A DNA stretch of 35,818 nucleotides, taken from the NCBI RefSeq assembly GCF_004944975.1, contig NZ_SPQG01000020.1:1-35818 (forward strand). Reading direction: 5' to 3'. Position numbers and translations under genes: made by a program. Below, piece by piece: positions 8,269 through 14,671 of the stretch. The first letter of the stretch is position 1. The number at the start of each line of letters is the position of its first letter. Below the pieces are notes generated by a model. The model was not told the origin of the DNA and made no database searches. It was given only the letters and a program-made list of their open reading frames with translations. The DNA is from Halorhabdus amylolytica. Lineage in GTDB: Archaea; Halobacteriota; Halobacteria; Halobacteriales; Haloarculaceae.

Positions 8269-9534
8269 ATGGTCAGAAAAATTGAATTTGGATCACGTGA
8301 CGCAGCGAACGATACGCGGGGCCGGATCGAAGGCTTCCTAGCGGAGTCAGATAGCCGTGTTGAGAAAACGATTCAACTGAAAGAATCCACACCGGACAGG
8401 ATCGTTGAACGCGTTGAGAGTGAAGGCTATGGATCACAGACAAGCGACCGACAGAGCTACGGGAAAGCAAAACTCTCTGAGAGCGAACGCGAGAGTCTCA
8501 ACCGCCAGCATAGAAATTTCAGTTGGCAACAACACGGCTTCGAGGCAATGGCTGTGAAGGCCGCGATGCAGTCCCAAGGCGTCACGGAGTGGATGGATTA
8601 CTACGAACCTGGCGAGGGTGTGGAATCCGCACTCTCGAAGGTCAGAGACGCCAAGGGGAGTGCCCAACAGACACGCGCTTCACAAGGGATCGGTGGAAAG
8701 CGAACCGACCAAGAAGAGACAGGCAACCGTGGCCGACGCGCCCGACAAGCCGAACGCGCACAATCCGGCAGAGTGGACAGTGCGAAAGAGCCTGCCCTAC
8801 TGAATCAGGACACGGACGCTTTGGACTTCCTTCGAGAAGAGCAACGCTTTGAGGATGACATATTTGATATTGCGTTTTCGCAGTCGGATTCGTTCGGGCG
8901 TCCGGTTGGGTCGGGCCGTGACTATCAGACGCTTCGAGAGCGCCATGAGCAACGGTCAGAGCGTGCGCAAGAGCTAGACGAACAGAAACACGCACCCACA
9001 ACGCGCGACCCTATCAAGTGGTCACAGAACCCCGGAGAATATGATTTCCCCGGTATTGATACACTGAATCCATCCAAGAAACACGAATCTCGAAGCGACC
9101 GTGCCCAAGAAGTTGATGAGAACGAACAGGCACCACTGGCCGAGTCGCCGGCAGAGTGGGCTACCAACATGGATGCACTGGATTTACCGGGGATCGACAC
9201 GCCGGACAGTGGGTTGTCCGATACAACCCCCACACCTGGCGGGTCGGAAACACCGAAACAAGGCTCCGGTGGAAATAGCGGTTCTAAGACGCCCGGATTC
9301 GTTGACGACAGAGCACAACAAACATCCTTAGACATAGGACCGGACCCGACACAAGCGCGAGAGTCACGCTTTGCTGTTGAAGAGTCCGAAGGTGGCCTGT
9401 TCGAGGACACCCGCGACGACCCAGGCCGTGGCTTCGACATGGGCGACGCGCAGAAAGGCCGCCAGGAAGCTTTAGGGGAGATGCTTGGGATGGATAGCGA
9501 CGACAAACAGGATATGAGTGATTTCATGCCATGA
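8269..9534 (+). CDS. 421-aa acidic protein with tandem repeat, unknown function
   Basis: Not recognised. Residues about 1-150 are charged and helical, with a conserved-looking block NFSWQQHGFEAMAVKAAM. Two clear tandem repeats of about 44 aa follow. Each starts with H-E-x-RS-x-RAQE-x-DE, continues with AP and a W (IKWSQN, AEWATN) and ends in FPGIDT or LPGIDT. A weaker copy precedes them (RRARQAERAQ with LDFL). The C-terminal third is Gly/Ser/Thr-rich and acidic. It begins 3 bp after the 95-aa gene and overlaps the next gene by ATGA, so it belongs to the same operon. A linker or scaffold role is plausible but unproven. Confidence 0.7.
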   Translation: MVRKIEFGSRDAANDTRGRIEGFLAESDSRVEKTIQLKESTPDRIVERVESEGYGSQTSDRQSYGKAKLSESERESLNRQHRNFSWQQHGFEAMAVKAAMQSQGVTEWMDYYEPGEGVESALSKVRDAKGSAQQTRASQGIGGKRTDQEETGNRGRRARQAERAQSGRVDSAKEPALLNQDTDALDFLREEQRFEDDIFDIAFSQSDSFGRPVGSGRDYQTLRERHEQRSERAQELDEQKHAPTTRDPIKWSQNPGEYDFPGIDTLNPSKKHESRSDRAQEVDENEQAPLAESPAEWATNMDALDLPGIDTPDSGLSDTTPTPGGSETPKQGSGGNSGSKTPGFVDDRAQQTSLDIGPDPTQARESRFAVEESEGGLFEDTRDDPGRGFDMGDAQKGRQEALGEMLGMDSDDKQDMSDFMP

Positions 9535-9710
9535 CAGAGCTACCACGACACCTAACCAGGGGACAGGTGGAACAGTACGCCCGTGAGAGTGAGACGTTAC
9601 TGGATTTTTCCCGAAAGTGCCGGATCGGGCGAAACTATGCAAAGCGATTGCTGAAAGAATACGGCCTGGGAGACGAAGTGAAGCGGGCCACAAGTGCGTT
9701 GCTTGAGTAA
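9531..9710 (+). CDS. Small HTH-like protein, 59 aa
   Basis: The start codon overlaps the stop of the 421-aa gene (ATGA), which supports translational coupling although the frame is short. The segment LLDFSRKCRIGRNYAKRLLKEYGL has the helix-turn-helix spacing of a DNA-binding motif and the protein is basic there, unlike its acidic neighbours. It is probably the last gene of the left-hand plus-strand operon; three bases later it meets the convergent minus-strand operon end-on. A DNA-binding role is inferred from pattern only. Confidence 0.6.
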   Translation: MTELPRHLTRGQVEQYARESETLLDFSRKCRIGRNYAKRLLKEYGLGDEVKRATSALLE

Positions 9711-9713
9711 TCG

Positions 9714-10091
9714 CTATTCCGGTGGGACCCAAATATCTTGTAGCTTTTCGTGAGCTTCTGCCATGACTCTCGCCCGGTGTTCATTAGAAGCATTTCGCCC
9801 CCGCTGCAGTAATTCGATCACTTCCTCAATTTCTTCCTGACTTTCTGCCGGTGCCGCCTCAATCTTCCTGAGCTCTTCAATAGCCACGGTAAACGTCGAA
9901 TCCCGAAGCGTGTGATCCGGTCCTGCGCTTCCCGGTTCATCATACCCTGCCGATCCAGGTTGTGCACTCCCTTCCCGAGTCACATCAATCGCTTCCGCGA
10001 GGTGTTTGTTGTTCGTCACGTCGTCACCATTCACATAGTCCATGCGCTTACTGGATTGTTCCAGTTCGTTAATTGTTTCCCCTATGCACAC
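9714..10091 (-). CDS. Hypothetical protein, last gene of minus operon
   Basis: Not recognised; 125 aa from a GTG at 10091, or 109 aa from the ATG at 10043. The N-terminal part is polar and Gly/Pro-rich (QPGSAGYDEPGSAGPDH); the C-terminal half is an acidic two-helix segment (FTVAIEELRKIEAAPAES, EEIEEVIELLQRG). The 127-bp gap to the ATPase gene contains a TATA-like ACTATACTATACG (minus strand, about 10129-10141), whose spacing would suit the GTG start with a short leader, so the gene may have its own promoter. Confidence 0.6.
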   Translation of the reverse strand: MCIGETINELEQSSKRMDYVNGDDVTNNKHLAEAIDVTREGSAQPGSAGYDEPGSAGPDHTLRDSTFTVAIEELRKIEAAPAESQEEIEEVIELLQRGRNASNEHRARVMAEAHEKLQDIWVPPE

Positions 10092-10128
10092 GCGCCCTAC
10101 CTGAACCGGGGAGAGTCAGAAGAGTATG

Positions 10129-10212
10129 CGCGTATAGTATAGTCGGTATGCTGCTAATTAATGGCGAATCAGGTTATAGTAATCGTGTGCCGTCTGGCGA
10201 TTTCACTATACG
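10129..10212 (-). promoter_or_regulatory. TATA-like element and inverted CGTATAGT/ACTATACG arms
   Basis: CGTATAGT (10131-10138) and ACTATACG (10205-10212) are perfect inverted 8-mers, 66 bp apart, in the only sizeable gap of the minus operon. The left arm forms the TATA-like element for the gene starting at 10091. Whether the pair is an operator, or the right arm a coincidence, cannot be decided by eye. Confidence 0.3.
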
Positions 10213-10218
10213 ACGCCT

Positions 10219-11028
10219 TTAGTCGCCACTGTTCACAATTTGAGAGACGCGAGAGGGGCTAAGATCAACAATATCACCGACCTCAGGGTTTGAAAGCCCC
10301 TTGGCCTTCATCTTCTGGATGAGTTCGTTCCTAGTTTCCTGTGTGGCTTCTTTCTTGGCCGAATCAACCATATCCTTCACTTTAGACCGCTTCACATAGT
10401 CGTCGCCGTCGTCACCACGCAGGCGAGCCTCTTTCTTTTCCGTGAGATATTGATACACGTCGTACACGTCACTGTCTTTTGGGATTGGGTCCCATTCAAC
10501 CGTTCCCATCTTGTGCGTGAGTTCGTGGCTTTGGTGTGGATTCCAGTCCATCCGATAGACGTTGGCAAAGCCCCGTCGTTCCACCAAAATCCACACGTCG
10601 ACGAGCGTTTTCAGGTCCTTATCTACCAAGTGATCCGCTGGCGCGTTCAGGATTAGGTATTTCTCTTCAACCCGCCCGGTACTCACAAGTTCTCGAATCG
10701 CGCGATTGACGCCAGACCCGGCCTTGTACTTGTCTAAGCCGACTTCGCTTTCGTCGAGGACCAACCCAGAGCCACGGGGTTGCTGCGTATAGGATTCAAT
10801 CAGTGGGTGTGGATTCAGAGCCACTTTCTCGGTCGTCAGCCCTTCCTCAGTCCGATCCATGCCGTGAGCCAACCGAAGGGCCTCTGTAGTTTTGCCGGTG
10901 CCTCTGTCGTTGCTACTGTCCGTAATGAGGATGACTAGGTCCCGGTTCTGTTCGACCCGGTTTCTATACATCTCTGCCAGCGGGTGATCCGACGAATCAA
11001 AGAACTCTGTAGGCGCGTCGAGAGACAT
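10219..11028 (-). CDS. P-loop ATPase with C-terminal helix-turn-helix
   Basis: At 269 aa this is a P-loop NTPase with a Walker A motif of unusual lead-in, S39-NDRGTGKTT-48, and a Walker B, GLVLDESEVG, with D92 and E93. A TGR-containing loop (about residues 115-120) follows. The C-terminus (about 240-265, KAKGLSNPEVGDIVDLSPSRVSQIVNS) is a clear helix-turn-helix. The ATPase part is reminiscent of Zot-like or DNA-packaging/partition ATPases in archaeal mobile elements, but the similarity is by motif only. Fusion to a DNA-binding domain favours a DNA-directed job such as partition, packaging or replication control. It starts 2 bp after the upstream gene's stop. Confidence 0.7.
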   Translation of the reverse strand: MSLDAPTEFFDSSDHPLAEMYRNRVEQNRDLVILITDSSNDRGTGKTTEALRLAHGMDRTEEGLTTEKVALNPHPLIESYTQQPRGSGLVLDESEVGLDKYKAGSGVNRAIRELVSTGRVEEKYLILNAPADHLVDKDLKTLVDVWILVERRGFANVYRMDWNPHQSHELTHKMGTVEWDPIPKDSDVYDVYQYLTEKKEARLRGDDGDDYVKRSKVKDMVDSAKKEATQETRNELIQKMKAKGLSNPEVGDIVDLSPSRVSQIVNSGD

Positions 11029-11030
11029 GA

Positions 11031-11669
11031 TTACGTGTTTCCGTGTGGCTCCTTGCCGATTTCAAGGCCGATTCCCGCCTGTTGCAAGAACTCGTCCGCT
11101 GTTGAGACAGCTTCCTCAAGAACTTCTTTCGGCACCGGATAAGAGACGCCGAGTCGGTCCTGTTCCCCTCCCGGCCCGAACGATTCAGGTTTTAGGTCAA
11201 CCTGCCACTGAGCGCTCACTTGTTTTTGCTTGAGAACGGAATACAAGCCTTCAAATTCGATTTCCTGTGGCTCCGGTAGGTCAATGTTGGCCGGAAGTCC
11301 GTATTCAGTGAACAGCGCCCAAGTGTTGTCCGCGTATGCTAGTTCCGACCACGGATATTCGCCGTCGGGTGGCGGGATTTCCTGTTTCCCGATATACGCC
11401 TGCAGGTAATAGTATTCAGCCTTTTTCACGTCGTCAGATTTGAGTAGCGGTTCAATCGCTCTGATATATTGCCTGACTACTGTCCCCCACGCCTGAGTTT
11501 TCTCTTCCCGGCTAATCCCGGCAGCAAGGCCCTGGACGAACAGCTGATCCTCGCGTTCATCAACCCGCTTTCGCGCGTCGATGATCCGGTTCTTGAGTTT
11601 CTGATCGACCGAACCGTCATCTTGAACCGTTTCATCGCCGTCGCCCGAATCGTAGTTATCAGTACTCAT
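11031..11669 (-). CDS. Hypothetical protein, 212 aa, ATPase partner candidate
   Basis: Not recognised. The start ATG at 11669 is 2 bp after the stop of the preceding gene; a GTG at 11678 is a poorer alternative. The N-terminus is acidic and disordered. A helical core follows (QKLKNRIIDARKRVDERE, AWGTVVRQYIRAIEPLL, AEYYYLQAYIG), then a beta-rich region with QVSAQWQVDLKPESF and a final helix (VLEEAVSTADEFLQQAG). There are no cysteines and no membrane segment. Its position directly before the P-loop ATPase, with a 2-bp gap, suggests the two act together (inference). Confidence 0.65.
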   Translation of the reverse strand: MSTDNYDSGDGDETVQDDGSVDQKLKNRIIDARKRVDEREDQLFVQGLAAGISREEKTQAWGTVVRQYIRAIEPLLKSDDVKKAEYYYLQAYIGKQEIPPPDGEYPWSELAYADNTWALFTEYGLPANIDLPEPQEIEFEGLYSVLKQKQVSAQWQVDLKPESFGPGGEQDRLGVSYPVPKEVLEEAVSTADEFLQQAGIGLEIGKEPHGNT

Positions 11670-11671
11670 GA

Positions 11672-12019
11672 TTACCACCCATGTCTGACTTTATTGTAAC
11701 TCCAGGGCAGTTGTTCTATTCGCTGGCGACCCGCTTGGGTACACCACTCCGCCGGTTCGATCTCGCCCGACCAATATTCCGTACCGCCCATCCTTTGCCA
11801 TGTGCCATTTCCTTCAACCGGGCGGTAGTCGTGGATATAGCGCCCGTCTTCCTCTTTTTCGTACGATTCGCCACAATGCGGACACAGGTTTTCATCCAGT
11901 AGCTCGCCCTCTTCCTCAAGGTTCTCTTTCTCGGCGTCCCCGCGTGGTTTACCGATCACAACAGGATCATCGCCAGACGGCATGAACCACGGTGGAATGT
12001 CGTGTTTCTCTTCAGTCAT
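11672..12019 (-). CDS. Zinc-finger-like hypothetical protein, 115 aa
   Basis: The start codon overlaps the previous stop by ATGA, which selects ATG 12019 over the frame-open codon at 12028. Residues about 50-56 contain CPHCGESY, one half of a zinc knuckle. A further lone cysteine lies near residue 93 (EWCTQAG), and a histidine in YIHDYRP may complete the site. The sequence is otherwise acidic with a Trp/Tyr-rich C-terminus. It is part of the minus operon begun by the RHH protein. Metal binding is likely from the motif; function is unknown. Confidence 0.6.
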   Translation of the reverse strand: MTEEKHDIPPWFMPSGDDPVVIGKPRGDAEKENLEEEGELLDENLCPHCGESYEKEEDGRYIHDYRPVEGNGTWQRMGGTEYWSGEIEPAEWCTQAGRQRIEQLPWSYNKVRHGW

Positions 12020-12207
12020 TCTTGCCACGCTCCGAGTGGGTTCTGTCCGGTGTAGGCTTCCGCGAGTTCACGCGCTACGTCCGACCGGCTAAGGTCGTCA
12101 GAATCGGTTCCAAGCGTCTGAGCGACGGCTTGCTCTGCCTGTTGCCACACTTCTTGATCCTCGGGACTGGAAAGCTGGATGTTGAGTAGCCCTGTGCGTT
12201 CGGTCAT
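12016..12207 (-). CDS. Small helical protein, 63 aa
   Basis: Not recognised by family. It overlaps the RHH gene upstream and the zinc-finger gene downstream by four bases each (ATGA in both cases), which supports it as a real coupled gene. The sequence is two predicted helices (DQEVWQQAEQAVAQTLG and SDVARELAEAYTG) and resembles a small adaptor or antitoxin-sized protein. Paired with an RHH protein it could be a toxin-antitoxin-like duo, but no toxin active site is visible, so I do not call one. Confidence 0.55.
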   Translation of the reverse strand: MTERTGLLNIQLSSPEDQEVWQQAEQAVAQTLGTDSDDLSRSDVARELAEAYTGQNPLGAWQE

Positions 12208-12332
12208 TGTTCCAACCCTCGCCGGAGTAGCGCCCGGATTGCCTGTGAACGATTCTCGAAGCCGTGGTGTTTGCGGTACTGTTCGAGGTCGTCTTTGAGT
12301 GGCGGTGGAACCATCGCCTCAATGCGTTCCAT
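12204..12332 (-). CDS. Ribbon-helix-helix (CopG/Arc-like) repressor, 42 aa
   Basis: The 42-residue protein starts MERIEAMVPPPLKDDL (a beta-strand then helix) and continues with the helix-turn-helix part FENRSQAIRALLRRGLEQ. That is the ribbon-helix-helix layout of CopG/Arc-type dimeric repressors, including the N-R-S-x-A-I-R signature at the second helix. It is the first gene of the minus operon and overlaps the next gene by ATGA. A perfect palindrome lies 6 bp before its ATG, over the presumed core promoter, so autoregulation is strongly suggested. Confidence 0.8.
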   Translation of the reverse strand: MERIEAMVPPPLKDDLEQYRKHHGFENRSQAIRALLRRGLEQ

Positions 12333-12338
12333 ATGCGA

Positions 12339-12354
12339 ATAATAGGGCTATTAT
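12339..12354 (-). promoter_or_regulatory. Perfect palindrome operator of the RHH gene (ATAATAG-GG-CTATTAT)
   Basis: Seven-base arms ATAATAG and CTATTAT flank a GG centre, immediately upstream of the RHH start and downstream of a T-rich promoter element (about 12355-12362). RHH repressors bind short inverted repeats as pairs of dimers, so this is the natural operator for the minus operon. Identity of the bound protein is inferred. Confidence 0.6.
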
Positions 12355-12379
12355 CCCAAAAAGGTAGAAGGCCAGGCAG

Positions 12380-13186
12380 TCAAAGCACTTTCTCAGGATC
12401 TAAATGCCAATCTTGTATTGCTTGACGCATTGCTTGTTCCTGAACTTCCCATACTTTCGCCCACATCACCTTTCGCAATAGTTGATATTCCTCTTCGGAA
12501 GACAATCGGCCAGATAAGTGAAGCATATCAATTAATGCAACATAATCAGAGTTCGGCATATCTGGCAACTGGTCCACGAAGTCATCTAGCAGTTCGCTTA
12601 TTTCTTCTACGAGATCATCTTGTTCCTCATCGTATTCTCTCGCTTCAACCGCGTCCACCAACAACTCAAAGGCATCATCTAAGTCCACCGTATTATTTTC
12701 AAGTTTTTCCAGTTGGAAAGTGATTTCACCGTAGTAAAACTCGTCATTCTCCAATGCAGTTTGTGTTTGAATGACCTCTTTGAGATTCTCTTCAAGGAAT
12801 GACAAAGCGTAGTCTCTCCCCTGTATTTCGGCCATAACATTGAGAATAATGGCTATCCCGGAGTGAAGGCCCTGAAGCACATCAGGGTACTCATGGTTTT
12901 GAGGTGACGGAACTTCACCAGTTTCACTTGCTTCTGTTTCAATTTCAGATTCAAACTCTTTCCAGTCTTCGAGAATCTTATCCCAATCTTCTTTTGATAA
13001 ATACTTATCAATGAAAATGAAATCCTTAATACCGCGCTCTACCCTTTCCCTAATCCGGTGCCGAAACAAATTATCCTGCTTTTGTGGATTCTTGTATTGT
13101 GACAAGTCCACATCTCCAACGAGGTATTTTCGATCCTTTTCGGTCAAAATGCCTCTATCACCGTTTACTTGGGGTTTCTCTCCCAT
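12380..13186 (-). CDS. Haloarchaeal mobile-element regulator-like protein, 268 aa
   Basis: The start is placed at MGEKPQVNGDRGIL (13186); the open upstream codons are not credible. The N-terminal block, with RGILTEKDRKYLVGD and RHRIRERVERGIKDF, matches a widespread haloarchaeal family of unknown function that I have seen in and near mobile elements and promoters of integrated elements; this recognition is from memory, not a search. The rest is acidic and helical. The codon use is noticeably more AT-rich than neighbouring genes. It is divergent from the nine-gene replication operon, with a leaderless-type TATA (TTATATTTAT, 13213-13222), which fits a master regulator or immunity role (inference). 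Confidence 0.65.
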   Translation of the reverse strand: MGEKPQVNGDRGILTEKDRKYLVGDVDLSQYKNPQKQDNLFRHRIRERVERGIKDFIFIDKYLSKEDWDKILEDWKEFESEIETEASETGEVPSPQNHEYPDVLQGLHSGIAIILNVMAEIQGRDYALSFLEENLKEVIQTQTALENDEFYYGEITFQLEKLENNTVDLDDAFELLVDAVEAREYDEEQDDLVEEISELLDDFVDQLPDMPNSDYVALIDMLHLSGRLSSEEEYQLLRKVMWAKVWEVQEQAMRQAIQDWHLDPEKVL

Positions 13187-13210
13187 ATTCAATGCTTTGA
13201 AACTGGATCT

Positions 13211-13222
13211 ACTTATATTTAT
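13211..13222 (-). promoter_or_regulatory. TATA element of the 268-aa regulator gene
   Basis: On the minus strand the sequence reads ATAAATATAAGT, centred about 30 bp before the ATG at 13186. This is the spacing for a leaderless archaeal transcript. Confidence 0.55.
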
Positions 13223-13260
13223 CCCCAGTCCGTATGAGTATCGTGTGAACGCGAGACGGA

Positions 13261-13388
13261 AACCCCGAACTAATCGGGTTAGAACGCTTGGCCGCCTGGG
13301 AAGCGGCCACACAACCAGTAAGCAACTGAATATTGGTTGTCCGTGGTCTTAATTCCCCGGTGCCAGGCGAGCGTTCACAGGAGAACGC
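13261..13388. promoter_or_regulatory. Row of four stem-loops between divergent operons
   Basis: Four inverted repeats follow each other: AACCCCGA/TCGGGTT (13261-13280); TGGCCGC/GCGGCCA (13289-13309); a 10-bp pair with one G-U, ACAACCAGTA/TATTGGTTGT (13311-13340); and GCGTTC/GAACGC (13371-13388). The loop of the last one holds the AGGA of the ribosome-binding site for the gene at 13395. Candidates are an origin, an operator array or a structured 5' leader. Confidence 0.5.
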
Positions 13389-13394
13389 AAAACC

Positions 13395-13670
13395 ATGGCA
13401 ACGAACGCCTCACTCGGGCCGGACGCCCAACCTACCAAAGATGACCGTCCGACCCGAGGGCGGGACGCTCGTAAGAGCGCCCACAACGACGGTAGCACCG
13501 ACGAACAATCAAACCCACCGAATCACGGGCTTCCGACCCATTCGACCGCGAGATTCCTGTGGGAGTGTCCCAAAGATACGCCGATAGAAGAGCTTGGCGA
13601 GAAATACGACGCCTGGAAACGCCGGCAGAACAGCGAACAGTCCGATCTCGGGAGGTGGAACGATGAGTAA
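13395..13670 (+). CDS. Hypothetical protein, first gene of replication operon
   Basis: Not recognised; 91 aa. The first 50 residues are polar and disordered. The C-terminal segment, FLWECPKDTPIEELGEKYDAWKRR, looks folded. A ribosome-binding site AGGAG (13379-13383) lies in the loop of a GCGTTC/GAACGC hairpin just upstream, so translation could be controlled by that structure. It overlaps the next gene by 8 bases and opens a chain of nine overlapping genes that ends with the primase. Confidence 0.65.
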   Translation: MATNASLGPDAQPTKDDRPTRGRDARKSAHNDGSTDEQSNPPNHGLPTHSTARFLWECPKDTPIEELGEKYDAWKRRQNSEQSDLGRWNDE

Positions 13671-13875
13671 GGGACGCGCCGAGTTCGGTTGTCCCTCTTG
13701 CGGTTCATCCAGTGTTTTCTATACCGATCCTGAAAACGTGGAGTGCCGCGAGTGCGGGGTTGAGGTGTACGAACCTCTTGCAGAGAACGCCGGTGACCTC
13801 GAAGACCTGGCGGAAACCGAATTGCCGGTGGCCGAACTTGCGGATATGCTTCTTGAGGAGGTGACGCCCGAATGA
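13663..13875 (+). CDS. Zinc-ribbon protein, 70 aa
   Basis: The start MSKGRAEF (13663) has a strong ribosome-binding site (GGGAGGTGG) and overlaps the upstream stop by 8 bases. The zinc ribbon is CPSCGSSS followed by CRECG, the C-x2-C...C-x2-C pattern typical of small archaeal DNA- or RNA-associated ribbons. An acidic helical tail follows (DLEDLAETELPVAELADMLLEE). The open frame upstream of 13663 is in a different register from its neighbour and is ignored. Confidence 0.75.
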   Translation: MSKGRAEFGCPSCGSSSVFYTDPENVECRECGVEVYEPLAENAGDLEDLAETELPVAELADMLLEEVTPE

Positions 13876-14000
13876 CTGCGCCAACAATCGGGCAAAAGCG
13901 GTGCCCCGAATGTGGCCGGTCGATCTCTCGGAAAACTCAGAGTCTGATCACAGACGACGGGTGTCCGTTCTGTCGCAACTCAGGTGATGGAGATGAGTAA
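13872..14000 (+). CDS. Zinc-ribbon microprotein, 42 aa
   Basis: The start overlaps the previous stop by ATGA and the end overlaps the next start by 8 bases, so the short frame is locked into the operon. It has two cysteine pairs, CPEC (residues 11-14) and CPFC (31-34), with a basic stretch between them (RSISRKTQS). It is probably a single zinc finger binding nucleic acid or a replication partner (inference). Confidence 0.65.
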   Translation: MTAPTIGQKRCPECGRSISRKTQSLITDDGCPFCRNSGDGDE

Positions 14001-14148
14001 AGTATGCCCCAACTGCGGTAAGGAGTACGAACCTAAGTTCGCGGAGAAATCCGACGCGCCGGAAGGTTCGATTTACCGCGAGCAGCACCAAACCGGGATT
14101 TGTTCAAACGAGTGCTGGAATGAGTGGTTGGGGGGTGGCGACGAATGA
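13993..14148 (+). CDS. Zinc-finger microprotein, 51 aa
   Basis: Cysteine pairs CPNC (residues 5-8) and CSNEC (37-41) bracket a charged middle containing YREQHQTG. The form resembles treble-clef or FCS-type fingers, with a Trp-rich end (CWNEWLGGG). It overlaps its upstream neighbour by 8 bases and its downstream neighbour by 4. It is the third cysteine-pair protein in a row. Function is unknown. Confidence 0.65.
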   Translation: MSKVCPNCGKEYEPKFAEKSDAPEGSIYREQHQTGICSNECWNEWLGGGDE

Positions 14149-14381
14149 AGCGAGCCATTAATCGCGCGTGTGTCCGCAGCCTGCCGGGTCGTTTCTATAC
14201 CCCCTTGGTTCTCACCTACCCAGCATTACCCAAGAATAACGACCGCAAGAAGGCAAAGGCGTTCTTGGGGTTCTTGGGGTTCTTGGGGGGTTCAGGCAAA
14301 GGGGTCGAAAATCGACCCCCCTTTGCTCTCAGCCCTTACGCGCGTAAGAATGGCAAGAACGTTTGGGGGTGGTTCGCATGA
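14145..14381 (+). CDS. Basic protein with FLG repeat, 78 aa
   Basis: The ATG at 14145 overlaps the preceding stop (ATGA) and the TGA at 14379 overlaps the next start. The protein is basic, unusual among its acidic neighbours, and contains FLGFLGFLGG, encoded by three tandem copies of TTCTTGGGG (about 14264-14290). An inverted repeat follows in the same frame. The DNA pattern may matter more than the peptide: repeats plus hairpin within a replication operon could be an origin, with the frame merely open. Whether this protein is made is uncertain. Confidence 0.45.
   Translation: MKRAINRACVRSLPGRFYTPLVLTYPALPKNNDRKKAKAFLGFLGFLGGSGKGVENRPPFALSPYARKNGKNVWGWFA
14264..14325. repeat. Triple TTCTTGGGG repeat followed by inverted repeat
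   Basis: Three tandem 9-mers lead directly into an inverted repeat (CAAAGGGGTCGA, 14297-14308, with TCGACCCCCCTTTG, 14312-14325, one bulged C). Iterated short repeats beside a hairpin and upstream of primase/helicase genes are what a replication origin would look like, but no experiment or homologue is visible here. Confidence 0.4.
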
Positions 14382-14671
14382 CTATTCGGACCCAGGAAAT
14401 TCTCAACGGGACAAGCAGGGTTGCTATCCATCAATGGAAATTAGAGAATTGGCAGGTGTTCTTGGAGATCGACGGAACACCTGGCTGTATCAGTTTTTCG
14501 ACGGCCAAGTTGATGAAAACGTGGAAAGGCAACCCGAACCCTGTTGAGTGGCGTATAGAAGAGGAGTTCAACGAATCTGCGGAGATTGACCCCAAGAAAG
14601 TGGCGAGCCACTGGCGGGGAATGGTCGAAGAGTTCGAAGCGGTCGGTGTTCGGGGTGATAGCTATGAGTGA
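14378..14671 (+). CDS. Hypothetical protein, 97 aa
   Basis: Not recognised. Start MTIRTQEIL (14378) overlaps the previous stop by ATGA, and the end overlaps the next start by 8 bases. The protein seems compact and folded: strands around VAIHQWKLENWQVFLEID and CISFSTAKLM, then helices (PVEWRIEEEFNESAEIDPKK and WRGMVEEFEAVG). No metal-binding residues are arranged as a motif. Operon position suggests a replication accessory role (inference). Confidence 0.65.
   Translation: MTIRTQEILNGTSRVAIHQWKLENWQVFLEIDGTPGCISFSTAKLMKTWKGNPNPVEWRIEEEFNESAEIDPKKVASHWRGMVEEFEAVGVRGDSYE

Noticed and set aside
12016-12332. Toxin-antitoxin pair (RHH plus 63-aa protein)
   Set aside because: Size and order fit, but the 63-aa protein shows no toxin active-site residues, and both are part of a longer operon.
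13186-13312. N-terminal extension of the 268-aa regulator to 13312
   Set aside because: The extra codons cover the TATA element and hairpins and have non-haloarchaeal composition; ATG 13186 fits a leaderless start.
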